DNA from: Flavobacterium sp.
Lineage (GTDB): Bacteria > Bacteroidota > Bacteroidia > Flavobacteriales > Flavobacteriaceae
DNA length: 58,048 nt
Assembly (NCBI GenBank): GCA_018062725.1
Contig: JAGORP010000002.1
Span: 1 to 58,048 of the forward strand
Reading direction: 5' to 3'
Below, in pieces: positions 33,544 to 41,308 of this stretch. Each line of letters begins with the position of its first letter. Position 1 is the stretch's first letter. The translations under genes and the position numbers were made by a program. A model generated the notes under the pieces. The model did not search any database. It had not been told where the DNA came from and saw nothing but the letters and a program-made list of their open reading frames with translations.

Positions 33544-34023
33544 ATGAAAATTAGAGTAATCGAAAAGCAAGATAACGAGCAAGTAGCCAAGGTTATCCGA
33601 AGTGTTTTGGAAGAATTTAACGTGCCTAAAGTAGGAACGGCTTATGCTGATCCTGAATTGGATATGATGTTTGAGACATATAGTAAACCCAATTCGGCCT
33701 ATTTTGTGGTGGAAAATGAGGGTAAAATTATTGGATGTGCGGGTATTGCTCCTTTAGCCAATGGTGCTCCAGAAATTTGTGAGTTGCAAAAGATGTATTT
33801 TTTATCGGAAACACGCGGGTTAGGTATTGGAGCTCAAATGATGGAAACGTGTTTGAATAAAGCCAAAGAATTTGGTTTTGAAAAATGCTATTTAGAAACC
33901 ATGCCTTATATGGAAGCGGCGCAAAAACTATATAAAAAATCGGGTTTCGAATATTTGGAAGCTCCAATGGGTTGTACCGGACATTCTTCTTGCCCTGTTT
34001 GGATGATAAAGGATTTGAAATAA
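33544..34023 (+). CDS. GNAT family N-acetyltransferase
   Basis: Acetyltransferase of 159 residues. It has the acetyl-CoA-binding segment MYFLSETRGLGIGAQMMETCLNKA-like (core RGLGIGAQMM near 97-106), then YLETMPYMEAAQKLYKKSGF and a C-terminal GCTGHSSCPVWM typical of a subgroup common in Bacteroidetes. The substrate is unknown. The start ATG follows the -7 promoter box by 4 bases, so the transcript probably has little or no leader. The next gene, prmC, begins 40 bases after its stop and may be read through. Confidence 0.9.
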   Translation: MKIRVIEKQDNEQVAKVIRSVLEEFNVPKVGTAYADPELDMMFETYSKPNSAYFVVENEGKIIGCAGIAPLANGAPEICELQKMYFLSETRGLGIGAQMMETCLNKAKEFGFEKCYLETMPYMEAAQKLYKKSGFEYLEAPMGCTGHSSCPVWMIKDLK

Positions 34024-34063
34024 CAAATGTCAAATAATAAACTACAAATCAATCTTTAATTAA

Positions 34064-34921
34064 ATGTTGCTGAAAGAATACAGAAGACAGTTTGCAAATG
34101 AGCTTTCGGGATTATACGACGAAAAAGAAATCGAAAGTTTTTTCTATATTCTTTTGGAAGCGTTTCATCAACTACGACGTGTTGATTTGGCTTTGAATCC
34201 CAATATCGAATTAGACGGTATGCAATTACTACAATGGGAAACTGTCCTATCACAATTACTAGAGGAAAAACCGATTCAATATATTTTGGGCGAAACCGAG
34301 TTTTACGGATTGCCTTTTTATGTGAATGAAAATACGTTAATTCCACGACCAGAAACTGAGGAACTTGTAGAATGGATTTTATCAAATAATCAAATAAACA
34401 AATCAACGAATCCACTTAGAATAGTAGACATAGGCACCGGAAGTGGTTGTATTGCCATTTCGTTAGCTAAAAATATACCAAATGCGGAGGTTTTTGCGTT
34501 AGATGTTTCCGAAAAAACGTTGACTATCGCTAAAAAAAATGCAGTGCGTAATGGTGTGAATGTTACGTTTTTGCATCAAAGTGTTCTGGAAATAGAAGAT
34601 TTAGGACAGCAATTCGATATTATCGTATCCAATCCGCCTTATGTGCGTCATTTAGAAAAAGCGGAAATCAATAAAAACGTATTGGAATATGAACCGCATT
34701 TGGCTTTGTTTGTAGAAGATAACGATGCCTTGCTTTTTTATCGAAAAATAACCGAATTAGCACAAAAAAATCTTCCAGAAAACGGTCAATTGTACTTCGA
34801 GATCAATCAGTATTTGGGAAAAGAAATGCTCGAATTATTGGAAAAATACCATTTTAAAAATATTGAATTGCGTAAAGATATTTATGGCAATGATCGCATG
34901 ATTAAAAGTATGAAAATGTAG
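34064..34921 (+). CDS. prmC: Release-factor glutamine methyltransferase PrmC
   Basis: Methylates the GGQ glutamine of peptide-chain release factors. It has 285 residues, the usual length: an N-terminal helical domain (about 1-75), an SAM-binding motif VDIGTGSGCIAI (121-132) and the catalytic NPPY (190-193). IPRPETEELVEW near 93 is also diagnostic. The gene for its target prfA is not next to it, unlike in enterobacteria. It converges with the ABC permease gene. The 51-base gap holds a short repeat shared with the hisS-xerD gap. Confidence 0.95.
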   Translation: MLLKEYRRQFANELSGLYDEKEIESFFYILLEAFHQLRRVDLALNPNIELDGMQLLQWETVLSQLLEEKPIQYILGETEFYGLPFYVNENTLIPRPETEELVEWILSNNQINKSTNPLRIVDIGTGSGCIAISLAKNIPNAEVFALDVSEKTLTIAKKNAVRNGVNVTFLHQSVLEIEDLGQQFDIIVSNPPYVRHLEKAEINKNVLEYEPHLALFVEDNDALLFYRKITELAQKNLPENGQLYFEINQYLGKEMLELLEKYHFKNIELRKDIYGNDRMIKSMKM

Positions 34922-34975
34922 TCACAGTGACAGTCTCAGTTTTTAGTAAAATGTATTTACTGCAACTGAATACTA
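34921..34975. repeat. Short dispersed repeat in the prmC/permease gap
   Basis: ACTGCAACTGAATACTA at 34959-34975 matches ACTGCAACGGAATACTA at 37809-37825 in 16 of 17 bases. Upstream stand GTCACAGTGAC (a palindrome) and a small stem AGTAAA/TTTACT. Both copies lie at the 3' end of a minus-strand gene in a convergent pair. Confidence 0.45.
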
Positions 34976-36214
34976 TTCATAACGCAACGCCTCAATAGGA
35001 TCTAATTTAGCCGCTTTCATTGCTGGATAGGAACCCGAAACCACGGCAACTATAAAGCTAACGATAAATGCCGAACTGATAGCCAACCAAGGAATGGTAA
35101 ATTGAAATTCGATTAAAATAGCAATCAAATAACCAATACTAATTCCGAAGAGAACACCCAATAAACCTCCCAACTGACCAATCACCAAAGTCTCCATGAA
35201 AAACTGAAAGGCGATGGTACTGCGTTTGGCGCCCAGCGCTTTTCGTGTTCCAATTTCACGGGTTCTTTCAGTTACCGAAACCAACATAATGTTCATCAAA
35301 GCAATGGAAGAACCAAAAATGGTAATAATCCCGATTACCCAAGCCGAGATGCCTAAATATTCGGTAATGCCTAAAATTTTATTAATCAAATCGTCACTTC
35401 GGGAAACGCCAAAGTTGGCATCTTCAATTGGGTTTAGTTTTCGCACCTGACGCATGGTAATCATGGCATCATCAACCGCTTCGTCAAGCAATTCTTTTTT
35501 CTCGATCATGACGCTCGTGGTATAATTAATATTAGGTGCTGTAAACAAAGTTCTAGCTACTTGTATAGGGATAATCATTCGTAAATCCTGACTGTTTCCA
35601 AAAGTAGAACCTTTCTCTTTTAGAACTCCGATGACTCTGAATTTAGCGCCGCGAACGGCAATTATTTTATCAATTGGGTTTACGTTTTTCAATAATTTTT
35701 TTTCAAAATCAGACCCTAAAACACAAACGTAGGCATTGTTTTCAACATCGAAATTGGTAAAATTTCTTCCTTTAACTACTTCAAGACCTGAATTTGGAAC
35801 AAAATTTTCATCGGCCCCCACCACAGAAACTTCAGGGTCGGTTTTGTCATTTTCAAATTTTATTTCGGCGTTAGCACTTGCTGTAAAGGAGAGTGAGGTA
35901 CTGGTAAAAGGGAAATCATATCGTTCTTTAAAGGCTTTGGCTTCCGGATAACTGATGATGGGATTAATTTTTTCAACTTCCCCGTTGCCCTGTGTACGAG
36001 TTAAATTCTCATACTGATTGATAGAAAAAGTATTCGAACCCATGGAGGCAAAATCCTTTGAAATTGTGTTCTCAAGTGCCGAAACAACGGTTAAAATGGC
36101 TACCAACGCCATAATTCCTATAGCGATAATCATAACCGTTAAAATGGTTCTTAGCAATTGTGTTTTTATAGAACCTAAAGCAATTTTTATGTTTTCTCGA
36201 ACTAATCCTACCAT
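34973..36214 (-). CDS. MacB-like ABC transporter permease
   Basis: Inner-membrane permease subunit of 413 residues. It has one N-terminal membrane helix (about 18-40), a large periplasmic MacB-type domain (about 45-250, with [26 protein letters not shown] core GADENFVPN) and a C-terminal FtsX domain of three helices (about 285-405, [20 protein letters not shown]). Such permeases work in mechanotransmission or export, with a separate ATPase and a membrane-fusion protein. Neither partner is in the window. The substrate is unknown. Confidence 0.92.
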   Translation of the reverse strand: MVGLVRENIKIALGSIKTQLLRTILTVMIIAIGIMALVAILTVVSALENTISKDFASMGSNTFSINQYENLTRTQGNGEVEKINPIISYPEAKAFKERYDFPFTSTSLSFTASANAEIKFENDKTDPEVSVVGADENFVPNSGLEVVKGRNFTNFDVENNAYVCVLGSDFEKKLLKNVNPIDKIIAVRGAKFRVIGVLKEKGSTFGNSQDLRMIIPIQVARTLFTAPNINYTTSVMIEKKELLDEAVDDAMITMRQVRKLNPIEDANFGVSRSDDLINKILGITEYLGISAWVIGIITIFGSSIALMNIMLVSVTERTREIGTRKALGAKRSTIAFQFFMETLVIGQLGGLLGVLFGISIGYLIAILIEFQFTIPWLAISSAFIVSFIVAVVSGSYPAMKAAKLDPIEALRYE

Positions 36215-36371
36215 ATTCGTTAGACAATAAAAAGACTATTTTGTTACAAACTGTTTCAAAATTTTAGTATTCGTTTAAAAAGTAAGATATTTGTCTTCAA
36301 TTTTAGAAGTCAGACGTTAGAATCCTGAACAAAGACTTCTGAATTCTAAATTCTAAATTTCTATTTTAAAG

Positions 36372-37790
36372 ATGAAACCAAGCATTCCTAAAGGTACCCG
36401 TGATTTTTCTCCAATTGAAGTGGCAAAGCGTAATTATATTTTCAATACGATTCGTACGCATTTCGAAAAATTCGGATTTCAACCTATTGAGACGCCAACG
36501 TTCGAAAATTCGGAAACGTTGATGGGGAAATACGGGGAAGAAGGCGATCGTTTGATTTTTAAAATATTAAATTCAGGTAACTTCTTTTTCAATAAAAATA
36601 AAATTGAATTACCCGAATCATTGGAAATTTTACAGACTAATTCAGCTGAAACGATTTCGGTTAAAGAATTAGTCGAATTGAATAAATTTACTTCCAAAAT
36701 CTCCGAAAAAGCCTTGCGTTATGATTTAACGGTGCCGTTTGCGCGCTATGTAGTGCAACACCAAAATGAAATAGAGTTTCCCTTCAAAAGATATCAAATT
36801 CAACCAGTTTGGCGTGCTGATCGTCCACAAAAAGGACGTTTCAGAGAGTTTTACCAATGTGATGCGGATGTGGTGGGTTCAACCTCCTTATGGCAAGAAG
36901 TCGAGTTGGTGCAATTGTATGATTCGGTTTTTACGGATTTAGGATTGAAAGGGGTTACCATTAAAATAAACAATCGTAAAGTGTTGTCAGGAATTGCTGA
37001 AGTGATTGGTGCTTCTGATAAATTGATCGATTTCACAGTAGCTTTAGATAAACTCGATAAAATAGGGGAGGAGGGTGTTAAGAAGGAAATGTTGGAGAAG
37101 GGAATTTCGGAAGAAGCCATTCAGAAAGTACAGCCTTTATTTAGTTTTACTGGAACTATTGAAGAGAAAATCGAAAAATTAGCACAGCTGCTGGCTTCTT
37201 CGGAAGAAGGTTTAAAAGGAGTGGCTGAATTGCGATTTATTTGCGAAAATGTTTCTGAAATTGGCCTGCAATCTGCCAATCTTGATTTAGATGTGACTCT
37301 AGCTCGTGGCTTGAATTATTATACTGGTGCTATTTTTGAAGTTTCGGCTCCAGAAGGGGTTGCTATGGGCTCGATAGGGGGCGGAGGTCGTTATGATGAT
37401 TTAACGGGTATTTTCGGGTTGAAAAACATGAGTGGCGTTGGGATTTCCTTCGGATTGGATCGAATTTATTTGGTTATCGAAGAATTGGGATTGTTTCCCG
37501 AAACCGTGACTTCAGCTCCAACAGCGATGTTCTTGAATTTTGGCGAAACCGAAGCTAAATATGCGATGAAAGCCGTCGCAAAATTACGTCAAGAAGGCAT
37601 AAAAGTAGAAATGTATCCGGATGCTGCTAAAATTGGAAAGCAATTTCAACACGCTGACAAACGTGGCATTCCATTCGCTATAATTGTTGGTGCCGATGAG
37701 GTTGCTAATAAGGTGTATAATCTTAAAAATTTAGCTTCAGGAGAACAACATACGGTTTCTTTTGAGGATTTAATCGAGAAATTAAAATAG
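36372..37790 (+). CDS. hisS: Histidyl-tRNA synthetase
   Basis: Charges tRNA-His with histidine. It has 472 residues, longer than the E. coli enzyme (about 424), mainly because of insertions such as that at about 60-105. Class II motifs are clear: [12 protein letters not shown] at the start, motif 2 [16 protein letters not shown] near 155-170, the histidine motif [14 protein letters not shown] near 310-323, and motif 3 [12 protein letters not shown] near 355. A C-terminal anticodon-binding domain follows (about 380-472). The leader has degenerate AATTC repeats and no clear TAnnTTTG box. Confidence 0.96.
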   Translation: MKPSIPKGTRDFSPIEVAKRNYIFNTIRTHFEKFGFQPIETPTFENSETLMGKYGEEGDRLIFKILNSGNFFFNKNKIELPESLEILQTNSAETISVKELVELNKFTSKISEKALRYDLTVPFARYVVQHQNEIEFPFKRYQIQPVWRADRPQKGRFREFYQCDADVVGSTSLWQEVELVQLYDSVFTDLGLKGVTIKINNRKVLSGIAEVIGASDKLIDFTVALDKLDKIGEEGVKKEMLEKGISEEAIQKVQPLFSFTGTIEEKIEKLAQLLASSEEGLKGVAELRFICENVSEIGLQSANLDLDVTLARGLNYYTGAIFEVSAPEGVAMGSIGGGGRYDDLTGIFGLKNMSGVGISFGLDRIYLVIEELGLFPETVTSAPTAMFLNFGETEAKYAMKAVAKLRQEGIKVEMYPDAAKIGKQFQHADKRGIPFAIIVGADEVANKVYNLKNLASGEQHTVSFEDLIEKLK

Positions 37791-37808
37791 TAAAATCACT
37801 TACTGAAC

Positions 37809-37825
37809 ACTGCAACGGAATACTA
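37809..37825. repeat. Second copy of the short dispersed repeat, hisS/xerD gap
   Basis: ACTGCAACGGAATACTA repeats the sequence at 34959-34975 with one mismatch and again sits just before the 3' end of a minus-strand gene. Confidence 0.45.
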
Positions 37826-37829
37826 CGAA

Positions 37830-38729
37830 CTATTTACTTCTCGGATGAAACGATTGCATCACTTGATTCAAATGTTTTCGGTCAACGTGCATGTATATTT
37901 CGGTAGTGGTAATCGATTCGTGGCCTAACATTAATTGAATCGAGCGTAAATCGGCACCGTTTTCTAATAAATGCGTAGCAAAAGAGTGTCGAAAGGTGTG
38001 CGGACTTATCGTTTTGTTGAGGTTGATTTTTACCGCTAAGTTCTTGATGATGGTGAAAATCATCGCTCTTGTTAGTTGTTTTCCTCGTCGGTTTAAAAAC
38101 AAAGTATCTTCATGTCCTTTTTGAATAGTAAGGTGCGTCCGAATTTCATTTTTGTAAATTTCAATATACTTTTTAGTTAACTCACTAATCGGGACAAAAC
38201 GTTGTTTGTTTCCTTTTCCGGTAACTTTGATAAAACCTTCGTTAAAAAATAAATCGGATATTTTTAAAGCTACCAATTCGGAAACACGTAACCCGCAACC
38301 GTACAACGTTTCTAGCATAGCTCTGTTTCGTTCTCCTTCTGCCGATGTTAAATCGATAGCAGCAATCAAATTATCAATATCACTAATATTTAAGGTGTCG
38401 GGTAGTTTTCGACCCAATCGAGGTGTTTCGATGAGTTCTAACGGATTGTCTTGTCTGTAATCTTCAAAAATCAAATAATTGAAAAAACTTTTTAAACCTG
38501 AAATTAATCGCGCTTGACTTCTCGGATTAATTTGTTTGGAACTTTCATAAATAAATTCTTGAATCGATTCTTCCTTAATAGTTAATGGTGAAACAGTTAT
38601 GTTGTTGGTAGTGAGGTGTTGCAGTAATTTTTCTACATCAAGGACATAATTATCGATAGAGTTGTTAGACAAACCCCGTTCTATTTTTAAATACGATTGA
38701 AAATTTTTGATGTAAGAGTTCCAGTCCAT
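37830..38729 (-). CDS. xerD: Tyrosine recombinase XerD
   Basis: Site-specific recombinase of 299 residues that resolves chromosome dimers at dif. The SAM-like DNA-binding domain spans about 1-90. The catalytic residues are all visible: Arg148 (GCGLRVSEL), Lys172 (GKGNKQR), His244 and Arg247 (HTFRHSFATHLLENGAD), His270 (MLGH) and Tyr279 (TEIYMHV). XerC and XerD are hard to tell apart by sequence alone; length and context fit XerD. It converges with hisS and diverges from a beta-barrel gene. No integrase-type features such as a nearby att site or cargo are seen. Confidence 0.92.
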   Translation of the reverse strand: MDWNSYIKNFQSYLKIERGLSNNSIDNYVLDVEKLLQHLTTNNITVSPLTIKEESIQEFIYESSKQINPRSQARLISGLKSFFNYLIFEDYRQDNPLELIETPRLGRKLPDTLNISDIDNLIAAIDLTSAEGERNRAMLETLYGCGLRVSELVALKISDLFFNEGFIKVTGKGNKQRFVPISELTKKYIEIYKNEIRTHLTIQKGHEDTLFLNRRGKQLTRAMIFTIIKNLAVKINLNKTISPHTFRHSFATHLLENGADLRSIQLMLGHESITTTEIYMHVDRKHLNQVMQSFHPRSK

Positions 38730-38794
38730 TTGGATAATAAGTTTGCAAAAAGAATAAAAGTAAGGATAAAAATAGGTATTTAAAGTGGCATTCT

Positions 38795-38802
38795 TATTTT
38801 TG
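38795..38802 (+). promoter_or_regulatory. -7 promoter box for the first beta-barrel gene
   Basis: TATTTTTG fits TAnnTTTG, 15 bases before the ATG. No TTG lies at the usual -33 spacing. Confidence 0.45.
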
Positions 38803-38817
38803 TAAAAAAAATATAAA

Positions 38818-39402
38818 ATGAGAAAAATTACCTATACCATTCTTTTTCTTTTTACTGCTTTTTTATGTCAAGCCCAAAGTGTAAAATTTGGAGTAAAAGG
38901 AGGTTTGAATTATTCTGACCCATCAATAGTAAATACGAAGGCCAATGCAAAAATTGGTTATCATGTTGGAGGGCTTTCTGAGATTAAATTTTCAAAATTT
39001 GCCATTCAACCTGAGCTGATGTATTCGGTGCTTGGTGCCGAGTTTAATGGTAACGTTATTAAATCGGATGCCAGTGTTGGGTATTTGACTTTGCCTGTTT
39101 TTGTGAAAGTGTATGTATTAAAAAAAATAAGTATCGAAGCCGGACCACAAATTTCGTATGCCATTTCAAAAGATACAAAAACTACTTTTAGCGGAAACAA
39201 TTTAGGTGAAATATTACAAGTGAACGATTTTGATTACGGTGTTTCTGCGGGAGCCACCGTAAATCTTACAGATCATTATTTTGTGCAATTGCGTGGGGTG
39301 TATGGCTTTAATGAAATTACCAAAACCACTGGAGTCCCTCAAATTGATTCCTTTGTCGTGAAAAATAGGGCCTTGCAACTATCGTTCGGCTATATGTTTT
39401 AA
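38818..39402 (+). CDS. Outer-membrane beta-barrel protein (PorT-like family)
   Basis: Small outer-membrane barrel of 194 residues with a signal peptide (cleavage near FLCQA-Q). The opening KFGVKGGLNYSDPS and the strand FAIQPELMYSVLGAEF are typical of the outer-membrane beta-barrel family that includes PorT. The protein ends in an aromatic residue (GYMF), as barrels do. The gene at 40233 encodes a clear paralogue (LKLGAKAGLNYANFS, SVQPELMYSTQGA). The role is unknown. A terminator shared with the next, convergent gene follows. Confidence 0.82.
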   Translation: MRKITYTILFLFTAFLCQAQSVKFGVKGGLNYSDPSIVNTKANAKIGYHVGGLSEIKFSKFAIQPELMYSVLGAEFNGNVIKSDASVGYLTLPVFVKVYVLKKISIEAGPQISYAISKDTKTTFSGNNLGEILQVNDFDYGVSAGATVNLTDHYFVQLRGVYGFNEITKTTGVPQIDSFVVKNRALQLSFGYMF

Positions 39403-39403
39403 A

Positions 39404-39436
39404 AAGAAAAACCACGCATTTGCGTGGTTTTTAATA
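39404..39436. terminator. Bidirectional terminator between two beta-barrel genes
   Basis: AAAAACCACGCA (39407-39418) pairs perfectly with TGCGTGGTTTTT (39421-39432). T runs on both strands let it serve the convergent genes on either side. Confidence 0.92.
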
Positions 39437-39451
39437 TTAACCTTGAAAGGA

Positions 39452-39961
39452 TTAGAATTTGTAGTTAAATCCTAAACCAACAGAAGCGATTGAACCACCA
39501 GTAACTGCAATACCTTTGTATCCAGCATAAAGTTCAATTTTTTCAGTTTGGAATCCAAATTTTGGTTGGTAATATACACCACCATCTGCATTACCGTCTC
39601 CAGCGTAAACAGCATATCCTAAATCAGTTCCAACAAAAAGATTGTCAGTAAGGCTGTACTGAGCTGTACCAGCTACAGGAATAAATCCTCCATTTGATTT
39701 GATTGTTGTTGTTCCGAAGAAACCTGCAGGGATAGTGATGGATTTTCCAGCAAAATAAGTATATCCTGTAGTAGCACCAACATTAAATTTGTCAGCGATG
39801 TTCCACATGTAAGCAGCATCAATACCACCACTAAATGTATAAGCATCACCAGCTGTTCCAATAGGCATACCTGCATTTACACCAACTTTAAAGCCACCTT
39901 CTTGTGCGTTAGCAAATCCAAATGCGAATACTGCAGCTGCAGTTAATAATAATTTTTTCAT
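39452..39961 (-). CDS. Outer-membrane beta-barrel protein
   Basis: Small barrel of 169 residues. A clear signal peptide (LLLTAAAVFAFGFANA-Q) is followed by FKVGVNAGMPIGTAGDAYTF and amphipathic strands ending GLGFNYKF. Glycine and aromatic content is high. It is not closely similar to the two PorT-like neighbours in sequence but has the same general fold. The codon use (AAA, GGT, GCA) is biased, which suggests good expression. The 271-base gap upstream is AT-rich, holds one isolated TTATCAACA (40038-40046) and shows no exact promoter box for this gene. Confidence 0.8.
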   Translation of the reverse strand: MKKLLLTAAAVFAFGFANAQEGGFKVGVNAGMPIGTAGDAYTFSGGIDAAYMWNIADKFNVGATTGYTYFAGKSITIPAGFFGTTTIKSNGGFIPVAGTAQYSLTDNLFVGTDLGYAVYAGDGNADGGVYYQPKFGFQTEKIELYAGYKGIAVTGGSIASVGLGFNYKF

Positions 39962-40232
39962 AGTATAATTTAATTTTAAAATTAGTTAAACTAAAATTAA
40001 TGAAATTTGTACAGTTCATTCTGACTAAAATTGAAAGTTATCAACAATTTTAATAAACATTGTTAATCAATGTTTTAAGCTTTGATTTGAAAGTTTTTAA
40101 GGCTAAAAGAGGGAATTGTGGTAAAAAATATACTATTATAACTGTTTCTCATTTGGTGTGAAAATCTTTTTGCTTTTGTTTTTTACACTTTTTTGAACTT
40201 TTTTCCGTTAGTATGGTTTAACCCTTATTTTT

Positions 40233-40772
40233 ATGAAAAAATGTAGTTTAATCACCGTATTGTTTTTGCTTGTTTTTGCCACAGGCCACACGCAATTGTT
40301 AAAATTAGGAGCTAAAGCCGGACTTAATTATGCTAATTTTTCTGGTTCCGATTTGCAAACAGATGCAATTACTAGCTATCATGCTGGGTTGACTGCTCAA
40401 ATTAAGTTAGGGCAGAAATTTTCTGTGCAACCCGAATTGATGTATTCTACTCAAGGAGCGTCATATAAAAATCTTAATCAAGAACTTAAGCAGAAGTTGG
40501 GCTATATTTCGATTCCGGTATTAGCTCGAATTCATATGGCTAGAATTGTGAGTCTTGATTTTGGACCACAGTTTTCGTATCTCTTGTCAAAAGATATTGA
40601 TTTCGGAACGAATGTTAACGAACTTGATTTTGCGGCGACGGGTGGGTTGACTATAAATTTAACCGAAAGCTTATTTATTCAAGGGAGGTATGTTCTAGGA
40701 TTGACAGAAATTTCTAAAAATGCCGACGCCAAAAACGCGGTGGGACAAGTCTCATTAGGATTTACTTTTTAA
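40233..40772 (+). CDS. Outer-membrane beta-barrel protein (PorT-like family), paralogue
   Basis: Barrel protein of 179 residues with a signal peptide (cleavage near GHT-Q) and the motifs LKLGAKAGLNYANFS, FSVQPELMYSTQGASY and FGPQFSYLLSKD. These align with the protein at 38818-39402, and the two are likely an old duplication flanking an unrelated barrel gene. It ends LGFTF, a typical barrel C-terminus. Function is unknown. Two CTTTTTT tracts about 10 bases apart lie upstream (40188-40204), but no exact TAnnTTTG box is seen. Confidence 0.82.
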   Translation: MKKCSLITVLFLLVFATGHTQLLKLGAKAGLNYANFSGSDLQTDAITSYHAGLTAQIKLGQKFSVQPELMYSTQGASYKNLNQELKQKLGYISIPVLARIHMARIVSLDFGPQFSYLLSKDIDFGTNVNELDFAATGGLTINLTESLFIQGRYVLGLTEISKNADAKNAVGQVSLGFTF

Positions 40773-40790
40773 CAACTAAAGCATATAATT

Positions 40791-40826
40791 AAGAAAACCA
40801 TTTTGTTATAGAAATGGTTTTTTTAT
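40791..40826 (+). terminator. Intrinsic terminator after the beta-barrel gene
   Basis: AAAACCATTT (40794-40803) pairs with AAATGGTTTT (40812-40821), followed by further T. Confidence 0.85.
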
Positions 40827-40846
40827 TTTTACCAAAAACCTAGTGT

Positions 40847-41260
40847 ATGAAGATCATCATTATTAATGGCCCTAATTTGAATTTGCTTGGAAAAAGAGAA
40901 CCTGAAATATATGGAGATAAGGGTTTTGAAACCTATTTAGAGGAATTGAAATCTAAATTTGAATCGGTTTCAATCTCTTATTTTCAAAGTAATATTGAAG
41001 GAGAAATTATCGATATTCTTCAAGAAGTAGGTTTTACTTATGACGGAATTGTATTAAATGCGGGAGCTTATACCCATACTTCTATAGGAATTGGCGATTG
41101 CATAAAAGCCATAACCACTCCAGTAGTAGAGGTGCATATATCCAATACTTTTTCGAGAGAGACTTTTCGCCATCAATCGTATATTTCGCCTAACGCAAAA
41201 GGGATTATCGTTGGTTTTGGATTAAAAAGTTATGAACTAGCTCTTCAATCTTTTTTATAA
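40847..41260 (+). CDS. aroQ: 3-dehydroquinate dehydratase, type II
   Basis: Third step of the shikimate pathway, giving 3-dehydroshikimate for aromatic amino acids. It has 137 residues, slightly short of the usual 145-150. Type II motifs are clear: IIINGPNLNLLGKREPEIYG (with Arg17 and catalytic Tyr22), SNIEGEIID, LNAGAYTHTSIGIGD and VEVHISN. The C-terminus ends GLKSYELAL. No other shikimate gene is nearby. The next gene starts 48 bases on with no terminator, so read-through is likely. Confidence 0.95.
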   Translation: MKIIIINGPNLNLLGKREPEIYGDKGFETYLEELKSKFESVSISYFQSNIEGEIIDILQEVGFTYDGIVLNAGAYTHTSIGIGDCIKAITTPVVEVHISNTFSRETFRHQSYISPNAKGIIVGFGLKSYELALQSFL

Positions 41261-41308
41261 TTAGTGTAACAAATTTCTAGAAATACGACTTACTACGAAA
41301 CACTTTTA

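Noticed and set aside
37830..38729. Possible integrase marking a mobile island
   Set aside because: The protein has the size and motifs of housekeeping XerD, with no att-like repeats, tRNA target or phage genes beside it.
40038..40046. A lone TTATCAACA motif between beta-barrel genes
   Set aside because: One copy is within chance expectation for this base composition. Only the paired sites were kept as findings.
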